Shown here: one piece after another, positions 1 through 9,200 of the stretch
Layout: every line of letters starts with the position of its first letter
How positions within the stretch are numbered: position 1 is the stretch's first letter
NCBI GenBank assembly: GCA_963826035.1
Contig: CAWGVZ010000008.1
Location: forward strand, 124,001 to 188,000
DNA length: 64,000 nt
Source: Actinophytocola sp963826035
GTDB taxonomy: Bacteria; Actinomycetota; Actinomycetes; Mycobacteriales; Pseudonocardiaceae
Direction of reading: 5' to 3'
Made by a program: the position numbers and the translations under genes
The notes under the pieces: model-generated
What the model was told of the DNA's origin: nothing
The model's input: the letters and a program-made list of their open reading frames with translations, nothing else
The model's database searches: none

Positions 1-6
1 TTGCCC

Positions 7-65
7 GAATGTGGGACTCGCCCGCGCTGAACGTGGGACTCGCCGGGCTTGAACGTGGGACTCGC
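7..65. repeat. Three tandem 22-nt repeats at window edge
   Basis: Three copies of GAACGTGGGACTCGC (first copy with T for C) start at 7, 29 and 51, giving an exact 22-nt period. They lie downstream of the ion channel gene that ends at 101. The gene to the left is outside the window, so it is not known whether this is another convergent gap like those at 17.3 and 27.3 kb, which hold arrays of the same period but different sequence. Confidence 0.75.
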
Positions 66-100
66 GAGCGCGCATCCACGGCGCGTCGACCAGACGCGCA

Positions 101-901
101 TCACGGTTGCCGGCGTAGCTCGGCCACCTCGGCCCGCAGGGCGCGGACCTCCTCGAGGATCAGGCGGTCCGACGCCGCCTGGTCGGCCGCGTGCCGGTCC
201 TCCGCCTCGGCCAGGTCGCTCGTCACCTGGTCCTCCATGCCGCTCACCACGACCGCGATGAACAGGTTCAGCACGGCGAAGCTGGACACCAGGATGTAGA
301 TCACGAAGAAGATCCACGCCATGGGCGCCTCGACCATCACCGCACGGGCGATGTCCGGCCACGCCTCGCCCGTCATGATCTGGAACAGCGTGAAGAACGT
401 GGTCCCCAGGTCGCCGAAGTGCTCGGGGGCGATGTCGCCGAACAGCTTGGTGGACATCACGCCGGCCACGAAGATCACCAGCGCCAGCAGGCTGGCCACC
501 GACGCCATGCCGGGCATCGCGGCGAGCAGTCCGCCCACCACCCGACGCATGGCCGGCACGGCCGACACCAGCCGCAGGATCCGCAGCACACGCATGGTCC
601 GCAGGACGGAGAGCGGCCCGGCCGCCGGGACCAGCGCGACCCCCACCACCAGCAGGTCGAACACGCTCCACGGGTCGCGGAAGAACCGCCAGCCGTTCGC
701 GTAGAACCGCAGCCCCAGCTCGGCCACGAAGATGCCGAGCGCGATCCGGTCGGCCACGTGCAGCAGGTCACCGGCCTCGGCCACGAGCCTCGGCGACGTC
801 TCCAGCCCGAGCGTGATCGCGTTGATCACGATGACGGTGATCACGAACCGCTGGAAGGTCTGGTGCTCCACCAGGGCCTTGGCCCGCTCCCGGGTCAGCA
901 C
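101..901 (-). CDS. Voltage-gated single-domain ion channel, copy A
   Basis: A 266-residue ion transporter of the bacterial voltage-gated cation channel type (one six-helix domain, expected to work as a tetramer in the plasma membrane). The S4 voltage sensor is visible as arginines every third residue (R101, R104, R107, R110), followed by S5, a pore loop with filter TGEAWPD (about 177-183) and S6 with the conserved NLFIAV segment. A charged helix (about 225-262) resembles the coiled coil that assembles NaChBac-type channels. The filter aligns with TLESW of sodium channels but carries an extra Asp after Pro, so ion selectivity cannot be assigned. The ATG at 901 follows the stop of the paralogous upstream gene by one base, so the two are probably translationally coupled. 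Confidence 0.9.
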   Translation of the reverse strand: MLTRERAKALVEHQTFQRFVITVIVINAITLGLETSPRLVAEAGDLLHVADRIALGIFVAELGLRFYANGWRFFRDPWSVFDLLVVGVALVPAAGPLSVLRTMRVLRILRLVSAVPAMRRVVGGLLAAMPGMASVASLLALVIFVAGVMSTKLFGDIAPEHFGDLGTTFFTLFQIMTGEAWPDIARAVMVEAPMAWIFFVIYILVSSFAVLNLFIAVVVSGMEDQVTSDLAEAEDRHAADQAASDRLILEEVRALRAEVAELRRQP

Positions 902-902
902 G

Positions 903-1706
903 TCAGGACCGCGCCGACTTCAGCTCGGCGATCTCCACCCGCAGCGCCCGCAGCTCCTCGAGGATCAGCTGGTCGGACGCCGCCTGGTCGGACGCGTGCT
1001 GGTCCTCGGCCTTCATGAGGTCGGTGGCCACCGTCTTCTCCATGCCGCTCACGATGACCGCGATGAACAGGTTCAGCACGGCGAAACTGGACACCAGAAT
1101 GTAGATCACGAAGAAGATCCACGCCATGGGCGCTTCGGCCATGACGTCGCGCGCGATGTCCGGCCACGCCTCGCCCGTCATCGTCTGGAACAGGGTGAAC
1201 AGCGTGGTGTCGAGCCCGCCGAAGTACTCGGGCGAGATGTCCCCGAACAGCTTGGTCCCCATCACGGCGGCCACGTAGATGACCAGGCCGAGCAGCGCAC
1301 CGATCGACGCCATGCCCGGCACGGCGGCCAGCAGGCCCGCCACCACGCGGCGCATGGCCGGCACGGCCGAGATCAGCCGCAGCACCCGGAGCACGCGCAG
1401 CGCCCGCAGGACGGAGAACGGTCCGGTGGCCGGCAGCAGCGAGATGCCCACGATGATGAAGTCGAAGACGTTCCACGAGTCCTTGAAGAACCGCCAGCCG
1501 GCCGCGTACAGCCGGATGGCCAGCTCGACCACGAAGATCGCCAGCATGATGTGGTCGGCCGTGTGCAGCAGCCCACCGAAGTTCGTCATCACTCTGTCGG
1601 ACGTCTCGAGGCCGAGCGTCATCGCGTTCAGCACGATCACCCAGATGATGAACTGCTGAAAACGCTTGTGTTCGACCAGGACACGCGCCCGCTGGCGGGA
1701 TATCAA
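903..1706 (-). CDS. Voltage-gated single-domain ion channel, copy B
   Basis: A 267-residue paralogue of the next gene downstream, similar over its whole length, with the same S4 arginine ladder, the same TGEAWPD filter (about 178-184) and a C-terminal charged helix. The start is a TTG at 1706: it aligns with the start of copy A (ISRQRA against LTRERA) and has GGAAGGG seven bases upstream. The gene lies 84 bp downstream of thiD on the same strand; a weak hairpin in the gap may separate it from the thiamine operon. Having two channels one base apart suggests the subunits are made together and could form heterotetramers, which is an inference. Confidence 0.88.
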   Translation of the reverse strand: MISRQRARVLVEHKRFQQFIIWVIVLNAMTLGLETSDRVMTNFGGLLHTADHIMLAIFVVELAIRLYAAGWRFFKDSWNVFDFIIVGISLLPATGPFSVLRALRVLRVLRLISAVPAMRRVVAGLLAAVPGMASIGALLGLVIYVAAVMGTKLFGDISPEYFGGLDTTLFTLFQTMTGEAWPDIARDVMAEAPMAWIFFVIYILVSSFAVLNLFIAVIVSGMEKTVATDLMKAEDQHASDQAASDQLILEELRALRVEIAELKSARS

Positions 1707-1790
1707 CGACCGGCCCTTCCGCGAGTACTGGCAACGACGTCAAGGAAGCGTAAACGCCGAAGGGCCTCCATCAGGCGTTAATCGTGTGGT

Positions 1791-2627
1791 TTAGCTCTCC
1801 TCCAGGGGCTTGAGCCGCCAAAACGCCGAGACCGGGCCGACGCCGCTACCCAGCGGATAGGCGTTGGCCACGGCGTTCGTCACGAACCACTTGCCGAACC
1901 GCACGGCCGACGGCACGTCCATGCCCCGTGCCAGCGCCGAGGTGATCGACGACGCCATGGTGTCGCCGCCGCCGTGCGTGTGCTTCGTGTCGATCCGCGC
2001 GGCCGGCAGTTCGGTGAACGTCGTGCCGTCGTAGAGGATGTCCACGCACTGCGGGTCGTCGTGCAGGTGCCCGCCCTTTACCAGTGCCCACTGTGGACCG
2101 AGCGCGTGCAGGGCCACGGCCGCCGCACGGGCGTCCGCGTGGTTGCGCACGGTGATCCCCGTGAACAGCCGCACCTCGTCGAGGTTCGGCGTGACGAGCG
2201 TCGCGCGGGGGAACAGTTCGCTGCGCAACGCGTCCATGGCGTCGTCGCGCAGCAGCGGATCCCCGTGCATGGAGGCGGCCACCGGGTCGACCACGAACGG
2301 GATCGTGTCGTCCCGTCCGATGTGGACCCGGTCACACGCCTTGGCCACGGCCTCGATCACCTCGGCCGTGGCCAGCATGCCCGTCTTCGCGGCCAGCACG
2401 CCGATGTCGTCGGCCACCGTCTCGATCTGCGCGGCTACCACCTCGGCCGGCAGCACGGAAACCCCGCTGACGCCCAGCGAGTTCTGCACGGTGACCGCCG
2501 TGATGGCGGTCATCCCGTGCACCCCGCAGGCGAAGAACGTGCGCAGGTCGGCCTGGATGCCCGCACCACCGCCGGAGTCGGACCCGGCGATGGTGAGGAC
2601 CCTAGGTGGCGTCTCAGCCTGTGTCAT
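1791..2627 (-). CDS. thiD: Hydroxymethylpyrimidine (phosphate) kinase ThiD
   Basis: A ribokinase-fold kinase of 278 residues that phosphorylates HMP and HMP-phosphate in thiamine pyrophosphate synthesis. The N-terminal substrate motif GSDSGGGAGIQAD (about 15-27) and the C-terminal anion hole/catalytic stretch THGGGDTMASSI are present, so the enzyme should be active. It follows thiC by 22 bp on the same strand and is therefore under the TPP riboswitch at 4308-4420. No ThiE domain is fused to it. Confidence 0.95.
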   Translation of the reverse strand: MTQAETPPRVLTIAGSDSGGGAGIQADLRTFFACGVHGMTAITAVTVQNSLGVSGVSVLPAEVVAAQIETVADDIGVLAAKTGMLATAEVIEAVAKACDRVHIGRDDTIPFVVDPVAASMHGDPLLRDDAMDALRSELFPRATLVTPNLDEVRLFTGITVRNHADARAAAVALHALGPQWALVKGGHLHDDPQCVDILYDGTTFTELPAARIDTKHTHGGGDTMASSITSALARGMDVPSAVRFGKWFVTNAVANAYPLGSGVGPVSAFWRLKPLEES

Positions 2628-2649
2628 TGGTTCGCTCCGCAGGCTCCGC

Positions 2650-4299
<1,650 letters not shown>

Positions 4300-4307
4300 G
4301 GAAAGTC

Positions 4308-4420
4308 CTCCCTACGCCGGCATTACCCGGTCAGGTTCAGGCGGTCGGCAGAGCCGGGTCCACTCACGGACTCCATCTGCCCTCTCAGCCCGCCAAGGCG
4401 CGAGCTCCCGCGTGTTTTGA
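4308..4420 (-). promoter_or_regulatory. TPP riboswitch upstream of thiC
   Basis: Read on the minus strand, the leader contains the THI-box hallmarks: GGGCTGAGAG (around 4382-4391), then CTGAACCTGACCGGGTAATG and GCCGGCGTAGGGAGG, ending directly on the thiC ribosome binding site. TPP binding is known to shut such elements; here the 3' end of the aptamer overlaps the Shine-Dalgarno sequence, which suggests translational control. Confidence 0.93.
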
Positions 4421-4501
4421 GTTGTAGTACCTCCCGACCATAGCCAGCCGTTCGGGGCACTGCCAAGGGCGAGATCACGGCGGCACCAGTACGGTGCACG
4501 C

Positions 4502-5101
4502 GTGGACGTGCGGCTGCCGTACCCGCCGGGGGCCAGACGGGCCGATCGGCCCGCCGTGGCGAAACCCTGCTCGACCTGCAGCGAGTTGGTGGCGCGCGGT
4601 TACCCCGAGTGCTCGTCGTGTGTCGATTCCGTAGATCAATTCTGGCGTGCCGACTGGGACGCGCTGTCCGACGCCGACGCCGAGCAGGTGGCCGACGCCG
4701 ACGTCGGCACTTACGCGTGGACGTGCACCGACTGGGCGCTGCGGCAGCTGCGCTGCGCCGGATGCCGCAAGGAGCTGGGCGCCGGCCCGCCGGAGTGCGT
4801 CGGCTGCGCGGCCGCGGACGCCGCCCGCTGGGAGTGGGACGGCCCGATGACCGCGAACGAGCGCCAACTGCGCGCGGCGGTCGTTCGGCTGCGCGCCCCG
4901 CACCGGGCCCGCGCGGCCGTGGTCGCCACGTGGCGGCTGGTGCTGCCGTTCGTGCTGGTGGGCGACGTGCCCGGCACGCGGGCGTTGCGTCTCATCCGGA
5001 CGAACGTGCTGGCCGGCCGCTACCCAGAACTGGCGGCGCAGGACAACCTGACCGACCTGGCCGGCATCCCGACCCTGCCCTGGCGCCGGATCCTCACCTA
5101 G
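4502..5101 (+). CDS. Hypothetical protein with four CxxC pairs
   Basis: A 199-residue protein starting at a GTG. The N-terminal half carries CSTC and CSSC (about 22-40) and CAGC and CVGC (about 83-102), two tandem four-cysteine zinc-ribbon-like units. The C-terminal half is a helical Arg/Ala-rich stretch (ANERQLRAAVVRLR...) ending TLPWRRILT. I do not recognise the family. It is divergent from thiC and convergent with the LysE gene, with a dispersed hairpin repeat in the 55-bp gap. Codon use matches its neighbours, so it is probably real. Confidence 0.7.
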   Translation: MDVRLPYPPGARRADRPAVAKPCSTCSELVARGYPECSSCVDSVDQFWRADWDALSDADAEQVADADVGTYAWTCTDWALRQLRCAGCRKELGAGPPECVGCAAADAARWEWDGPMTANERQLRAAVVRLRAPHRARAAVVATWRLVLPFVLVGDVPGTRALRLIRTNVLAGRYPELAAQDNLTDLAGIPTLPWRRILT

Positions 5102-5140
5102 CAGGCTGGCTACCGTGCAGGGAACGACGCCTTCCATGCA
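5101..5140. repeat. Dispersed hairpin repeat, copy at 5.1 kb
   Basis: TGCAGGGAA-CGACGCC-TTCCATGCA at 5116-5140 is an inverted repeat with nine-base arms and one mismatch. The 40-nt segment including the preceding CAGGCTGG matches 54941-54980, so this is one family. It lies between the convergent genes ending at 5101 and 5157 and probably acts as a two-way terminator. Confidence 0.75.
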
Positions 5141-5156
5141 TTCGCCGGGCCGAACC

Positions 5157-5747
5157 TCACCTGTCGAATGCGAGCCGGATGCCGAGGCCGATGAGCACGG
5201 CTCCGGAGAGCCGTTCGATCCGCGAGTGGTGCCGCTGGAGCCAGCCGACCAGCCGGGTGAGCAGCCCGGCGATGATCAGGTACCAGACCGTGTCGACAAG
5301 TACCCAAATGGCGGCCAGCACGAGCAGCGTCCCGCGCCCGGCGCCGGGCGCCACGAACTGCGGCAGGAACGAGATGGCGAACACCGCGAGCTTGGGGTTG
5401 GCGAGGTTAACCAGCAGCCCGGCGCGGAAACCGGAGCCGGTGGTCGGCTCCGCCGGTTCGCGGTGCCGCCCGAACAGCGCTCGGACGCCGAACCACAGCA
5501 GCACCCCGACCCCCGCGATCCGCAGCGCCTGGTAGGCGACCTCGGAGGCGATCAGCAGCGCGGACAGACCCAGCCCGGCGGCGGCCGCCCAGAACGCGAC
5601 GCCCGCCTGGAGGCCGGCCACCGTGGCGAGTGCCGAGCGGCGCCCGCCACGCACGGTCTGCCGTACGAGCATGGCCGTGCCGACGCCCGGCACCATGGCG
5701 AGCAGCAGCGAGGCGAGCAGGAAGGCCAGGAGGCCGGTGGTGGTCAT
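5157..5747 (-). CDS. LysE/RhtB-family amino-acid exporter
   Basis: A 196-residue membrane protein with about six hydrophobic segments. The N-terminal MVPGVGTAMLVRQTVRGGRR stretch and the NLANPKLAVFAISFLPQF motif (about 114-131) are typical of LysE/RhtB exporters of lysine, threonine or homoserine lactones; the substrate cannot be told from sequence. The start codon overlaps the stop of the sensor kinase gene (ATGA, 5744-5747), so it is the third gene of a two-component operon and is probably the regulated output or co-regulated with it. Confidence 0.9.
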   Translation of the reverse strand: MTTTGLLAFLLASLLLAMVPGVGTAMLVRQTVRGGRRSALATVAGLQAGVAFWAAAAGLGLSALLIASEVAYQALRIAGVGVLLWFGVRALFGRHREPAEPTTGSGFRAGLLVNLANPKLAVFAISFLPQFVAPGAGRGTLLVLAAIWVLVDTVWYLIIAGLLTRLVGWLQRHHSRIERLSGAVLIGLGIRLAFDR

Positions 5748-6832
5748 GGCAGATCGACGGTAACGCGCAGGCCGCCGTTGTCACCTGGTTTTGCCGCCAC
5801 CGTGCCGCGGTGGGCGGTGGTGATCGAGCGGACGATCGACAGGCCGAGGCCGGCGCCGTCGCGTTGGTGGGTTCGTTCGTCGGTCAGGCGGCGGAACGGT
5901 TCGAACAGCGCCGAGACCGACTCGGCCGGCACCTGTTGACCCGTGTTGTGCACCGACAGCGCCGGCACGCCGGCCACCACCACCTCGATCGTGCCACCGG
6001 GTTCGTTGTACTTGATGGCGTTCTCGACGAGGTTGATCACCAGGCGTTCCAGCAGGACCGGATCGCCGTCGACCGTCCGTTCGACGAGTCCGCGGTGGAC
6101 GGTCAGCTCGTGTTCCGTGATTCTCTCGGCGTGGGCGTCGAGGACGTCGGAGACGAGCCTGTCCAGTCGGACCGGGGCGGTACCCGGCAGACCCCGGTCG
6201 CTCTCGGCCAGGACCAACAGACCCTCGATGAGCCGCTCGTTGCGTTCGTTGACCAGGAGAAGCTGCTTGGCCAACAGCGCCGGGTCGACGCCGCCGGTGA
6301 CCAGCGAGACCTCGAGCAGGGTGCGCTGCGCGGCGAGTGGGGTGCGTAGCTCATGGGAGGCGTTGGAGGCGAACCTGCGCTGCGCCTCGAAACCGACGGC
6401 CACCCGGTCGAGCATGGCGTCGAGCGCGTCGGCCAGGGTGCGCAGCTCGTCGCGGGCTCCACCGAGCCGAACGCGGTGCCCCAGGTTGGCCGGTCCCATC
6501 TGCCGCACGACATCCACCATGGACGCCACCGGCCGCGCGACCAGCCGCGCCACCGCCAGGGCGACCCAGCAGAGGACAACGGGCGCGGCCAGCAGGACCA
6601 GGACAGCGACGGTGCTACCGAACCAGCCGTAAGGCCCGCAGGCGGTACCGGTGGACGGGTCGTAGCAGCTGTCCTCGCTGAACAGCGACTCGTACAGATC
6701 TTTCGCGAAAGGTCGTGCCAGAGGTCGTGCCAGGTGGTACAGAACCAATCCGGTGAGCACCGCCAGCACGATGACCAGGGCGATCCGGCCACGCAGCGAC
6801 CGTGGCAGGCCCAGCCGCTCCCGGATGGTCAG
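5744..6832 (-). CDS. HAMP sensor histidine kinase
   Basis: Membrane sensor kinase with two transmembrane segments flanking a short extracellular loop containing two Cys, a HAMP linker (LVARPVASMVDVVRQM), a HisKA phosphoacceptor motif (ASHELRTPLAAQ) and HATPase motifs (NLVENAIKYN, DGAGLGLSIV). It should phosphorylate the OmpR-type regulator encoded just upstream. The start is uncertain: the frame stays open to an ATG at 6955, but that would overlap the regulator by 127 bp. No ATG, GTG or TTG lies near the regulator stop. A CTG at 6832 overlaps that stop (CTGA), and the next GTG (6769) is already inside the first membrane segment. I give the CTG position. Confidence 0.85.
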   Translation of the reverse strand: MTIRERLGLPRSLRGRIALVIVLAVLTGLVLYHLARPLARPFAKDLYESLFSEDSCYDPSTGTACGPYGWFGSTVAVLVLLAAPVVLCWVALAVARLVARPVASMVDVVRQMGPANLGHRVRLGGARDELRTLADALDAMLDRVAVGFEAQRRFASNASHELRTPLAAQRTLLEVSLVTGGVDPALLAKQLLLVNERNERLIEGLLVLAESDRGLPGTAPVRLDRLVSDVLDAHAERITEHELTVHRGLVERTVDGDPVLLERLVINLVENAIKYNEPGGTIEVVVAGVPALSVHNTGQQVPAESVSALFEPFRRLTDERTHQRDGAGLGLSIVRSITTAHRGTVAAKPGDNGGLRVTVDLP

Positions 6833-7488
6833 GCGCCGAACCGGTAGCCGGCCTTCGGCACCGTGTGGATCAGTGGGGGATCGCCCAGCTTGCGCCGCAA
6901 CGTCATCACCGCCATCCGCACCGCGTTCGTGAACGGATCCGCGCGCTCGTCCCATGCCTTCTCCAGTAGCCGTTCGGGGCTGACCACCGTGCCCGCGGCG
7001 CGCATCAGCACCTCGAGAACAGCGAACTCCTTGGGGGCCAACATGAGCGGCTGCCCGTCGCGGCTCGCGTGGCGGCGCGGGCCGTCGAGCAGTACGCCGT
7101 CCACTTCGAGCACCGGCGGCAGCACCGGCCGGGCGCGCCTACCCAGCGCGTGGACCCTGGCCACCAACTCGGCGAACGCGAACGGCTTCGTGAGGTAGTC
7201 GTCGGCGCCGATGCCCAGGCCGTCGACCCGATCGCGGATGCTCGCCGCGGCCGTCAGCATGAGTACCCGCGTCTCGCGGCCGTCGGCGATGATCCGCCGG
7301 CAGACCTCGTCGCCGTGGACCTTCGGCAGATCGCGGTCGAGGATCACCACGTCGTAGGAGTGCATGGCGACCCGTTCGGTCGCCGAGTCGCCGTCATAGC
7401 AGACGTCGACCGCGAAGCCGAGGTGGCGCAGTCCTGCCACGAGTGTGTCGGCCAGCAGGTGCTCGTCCTCGGCCACGAGTATGCGCAT
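6829..7488 (-). CDS. OmpR-family response regulator
   Basis: A 219-residue regulator: receiver domain (1-115) with phosphoacceptor Asp in VVILDRDLP (about D51), Thr/Ala switch region (MLTAAAS) and Lys in LTKPF, followed by an OmpR/PhoB winged helix (about 125-219) ending KAGYRFGA. First gene of a regulator-kinase-LysE operon. The divergent glycosyltransferase at 7590 may share its promoter region. Confidence 0.95.
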   Translation of the reverse strand: MRILVAEDEHLLADTLVAGLRHLGFAVDVCYDGDSATERVAMHSYDVVILDRDLPKVHGDEVCRRIIADGRETRVLMLTAAASIRDRVDGLGIGADDYLTKPFAFAELVARVHALGRRARPVLPPVLEVDGVLLDGPRRHASRDGQPLMLAPKEFAVLEVLMRAAGTVVSPERLLEKAWDERADPFTNAVRMAVMTLRRKLGDPPLIHTVPKAGYRFGA

Positions 7489-7589
7489 CGATCCCCCTCG
7501 ATCCGCGCCTGTCTAGCCACCTTCGGATATGGGCGTCATAAACGTCGTTCTTACCGGCCGGGTAACGGCCGGCTCGTACTTCTTGATCC

Positions 7590-8762
7590 GTGTTCATACC
7601 TCTGATCGGCCTGGTCGCGGTGAGCTTCGCGATCATCTGGTGGTTCCTGGCGGGCGGACCCCGCCTCGATCTCGACGTCTACCGGCTCGGCGCGGAGATG
7701 TGGCTGTCGGGCGGTGACCTGTACGGCCCGCTGCCGGAGACGGTGCTCGGTATCCACCTGCCGTTCACGTACCCGCCGATCGCCGCCGTGTTGTTCGTGC
7801 CGTTCACGTGGCTGTCCCACGCGCCCGCGAGTATCGCACTGACGCTGGTCACGGTGATGGTGCTCGCCGTGGTCATGTCCGTGACACTGCGATCGCTCGA
7901 GGTCCCCAGAACCTGGTTCGTCACGGGACTTCTGCTGCCGGTGGCCCTCATGGTCGAACCGGTACGCGAGACGTTGGCCTTCGGGCAGGTCAACGTGCTG
8001 TTGATGGGGCTGGTGGTGCTCGACTGCCTCGTCCGGCGCCCGCGTTGGCCGCGTGGCCTGCTCGTCGGGATCGCCGCCGCCGTCAAGTTGACCCCGGCGG
8101 TGTTCGTGCTGTTCTTCCTGCTGCGCGGTGACCGGCGGGCGGCACTGACGGCCGGCGCGGCGTTCGCGGGCACCACGGCCGCCGGGTTCCTGCCCAACTG
8201 GTCGGGTTCGGTGCGGTACTGGACGGAGACGGTCTTCGACACCGACCGGATCGGAGCGGTGGGCGCCCGGTCGAACCAGTCGGTCAAAGCCCTGCTCGCG
8301 CGGCTCGGCATCGACGGCGGGTGGTGGATGGCGCTGGCCGTGCTCGTCCTCGTGCTCGGTGTCCTCGCCGTGCGCCGGGCACTGGCCGATGGCCGACCGA
8401 CCCTGGCACTCGGTTACGTCGCGCTCGCCGCGCTACCGATCTCGCCCGTCTCCTGGTCCCACCACTGGGTGTGGGCGGTGCCGGTCGTGCTGAGCCTCGG
8501 TGTGCTGGCGTGGCGGACCCGGGCCTGGGCGCCGACCCTGCTCGCCGGTGGTGGACTGCTGCTGTTCCTGGCCGCGCCGCACTGGTGGTGGGGCGGTGGC
8601 GACCCGTGGACGGCCGTGCGGATGCTGGTCGGTACGGCGTACCTGTGGTTCGCGGTGGTCGCCCTGGCGTTCGGGGCGTGGTCGACCCACGGTCAGCTCG
8701 GTCGGGCGCGCTTGGAACAGGTAGGCCCGGTCGGCGCGGTCAGATCCGGAACGACGACATGA
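7590..8762 (+). CDS. GT87-family polyprenyl-phosphate mannosyltransferase-like protein
   Basis: A 390-residue polytopic membrane protein with about ten hydrophobic segments. The motif LDLDVYRLGAEMWLSGGDLY near the N-terminus carries the acidic residues conserved in the GT87 (DUF2029) family, which in mycobacteria and corynebacteria uses polyprenyl-phosphate mannose to extend lipomannan or related glycans outside the membrane. The acceptor here is unknown. Start is a GTG at 7590. The last 23 bp overlap the end of the convergent gene 8740-9171. Confidence 0.85.
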   Translation: MFIPLIGLVAVSFAIIWWFLAGGPRLDLDVYRLGAEMWLSGGDLYGPLPETVLGIHLPFTYPPIAAVLFVPFTWLSHAPASIALTLVTVMVLAVVMSVTLRSLEVPRTWFVTGLLLPVALMVEPVRETLAFGQVNVLLMGLVVLDCLVRRPRWPRGLLVGIAAAVKLTPAVFVLFFLLRGDRRAALTAGAAFAGTTAAGFLPNWSGSVRYWTETVFDTDRIGAVGARSNQSVKALLARLGIDGGWWMALAVLVLVLGVLAVRRALADGRPTLALGYVALAALPISPVSWSHHWVWAVPVVLSLGVLAWRTRAWAPTLLAGGGLLLFLAAPHWWWGGGDPWTAVRMLVGTAYLWFAVVALAFGAWSTHGQLGRARLEQVGPVGAVRSGTTT

Positions 8763-9171
8763 TCGTTCGGTAGGAGTAGTCCTCGCCGTAGTCGTTCTCT
8801 CGCTGAGCGGGTGGCGAAGGCGGCGCGGCGGCATCCTCGGTCGGCGGTTCCGGCATCGCCTCGTCGAGGTCGTCGTCGGCGGCGGCGTCCGGTGGTGCGA
8901 CTCGGTCCTCGGCCAGCTGCCGGATCTCCTCCGGGCTCAGCGGCTCCAACGCCTCGGCGAATTCCTCAGCGGCGTGAGTGAACGCATCGCGGTAGGCGGG
9001 ACTGCTCGCAGCCTCACGAAGAGTCAGGTGGCCTGCCAGCACCTCGCGTGCCATCTCGGCGAACGCACCACCTCCCTTGGCAACTTCCCGAAGAGTCTCC
9101 TCCTGGAAGCGCCGGATCTCGTCATGGTCAATCGGCGAACGGGGGAGTTTATCAAGAATCGAACGGTCCAT
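8740..9171 (-). CDS. Hypothetical partner of EspC/WXG-like protein
   Basis: A 143-residue acidic protein. The first 90 residues are predicted helical (DEIRRFQEETLREVAKGG...), followed by a Pro/Asp/Ala-rich tail and the C-terminus NDYGEDYSYRTIMSSFRI. No family recognised. GGAAGG sits seven bases before the ATG. It starts 30 bp after the stop of the type VII-like gene on the same strand, so the two probably form an operon and the product may be a chaperone, immunity or co-secreted partner; that is inference from position. Confidence 0.75.
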   Translation of the reverse strand: MDRSILDKLPRSPIDHDEIRRFQEETLREVAKGGGAFAEMAREVLAGHLTLREAASSPAYRDAFTHAAEEFAEALEPLSPEEIRQLAEDRVAPPDAAADDDLDEAMPEPPTEDAAAPPSPPAQRENDYGEDYSYRTIMSSFRI

Positions 9172-9200
9172 TATTGTTTCCTTCCGGGGGTTGCGGCTGA

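Noticed and set aside
5744..6955. Start of the sensor kinase at the ATG 6955
   Set aside because: It would overlap the response regulator by 127 bp and add an Arg/Gly/Asp-rich stretch unlike any kinase N-terminus.
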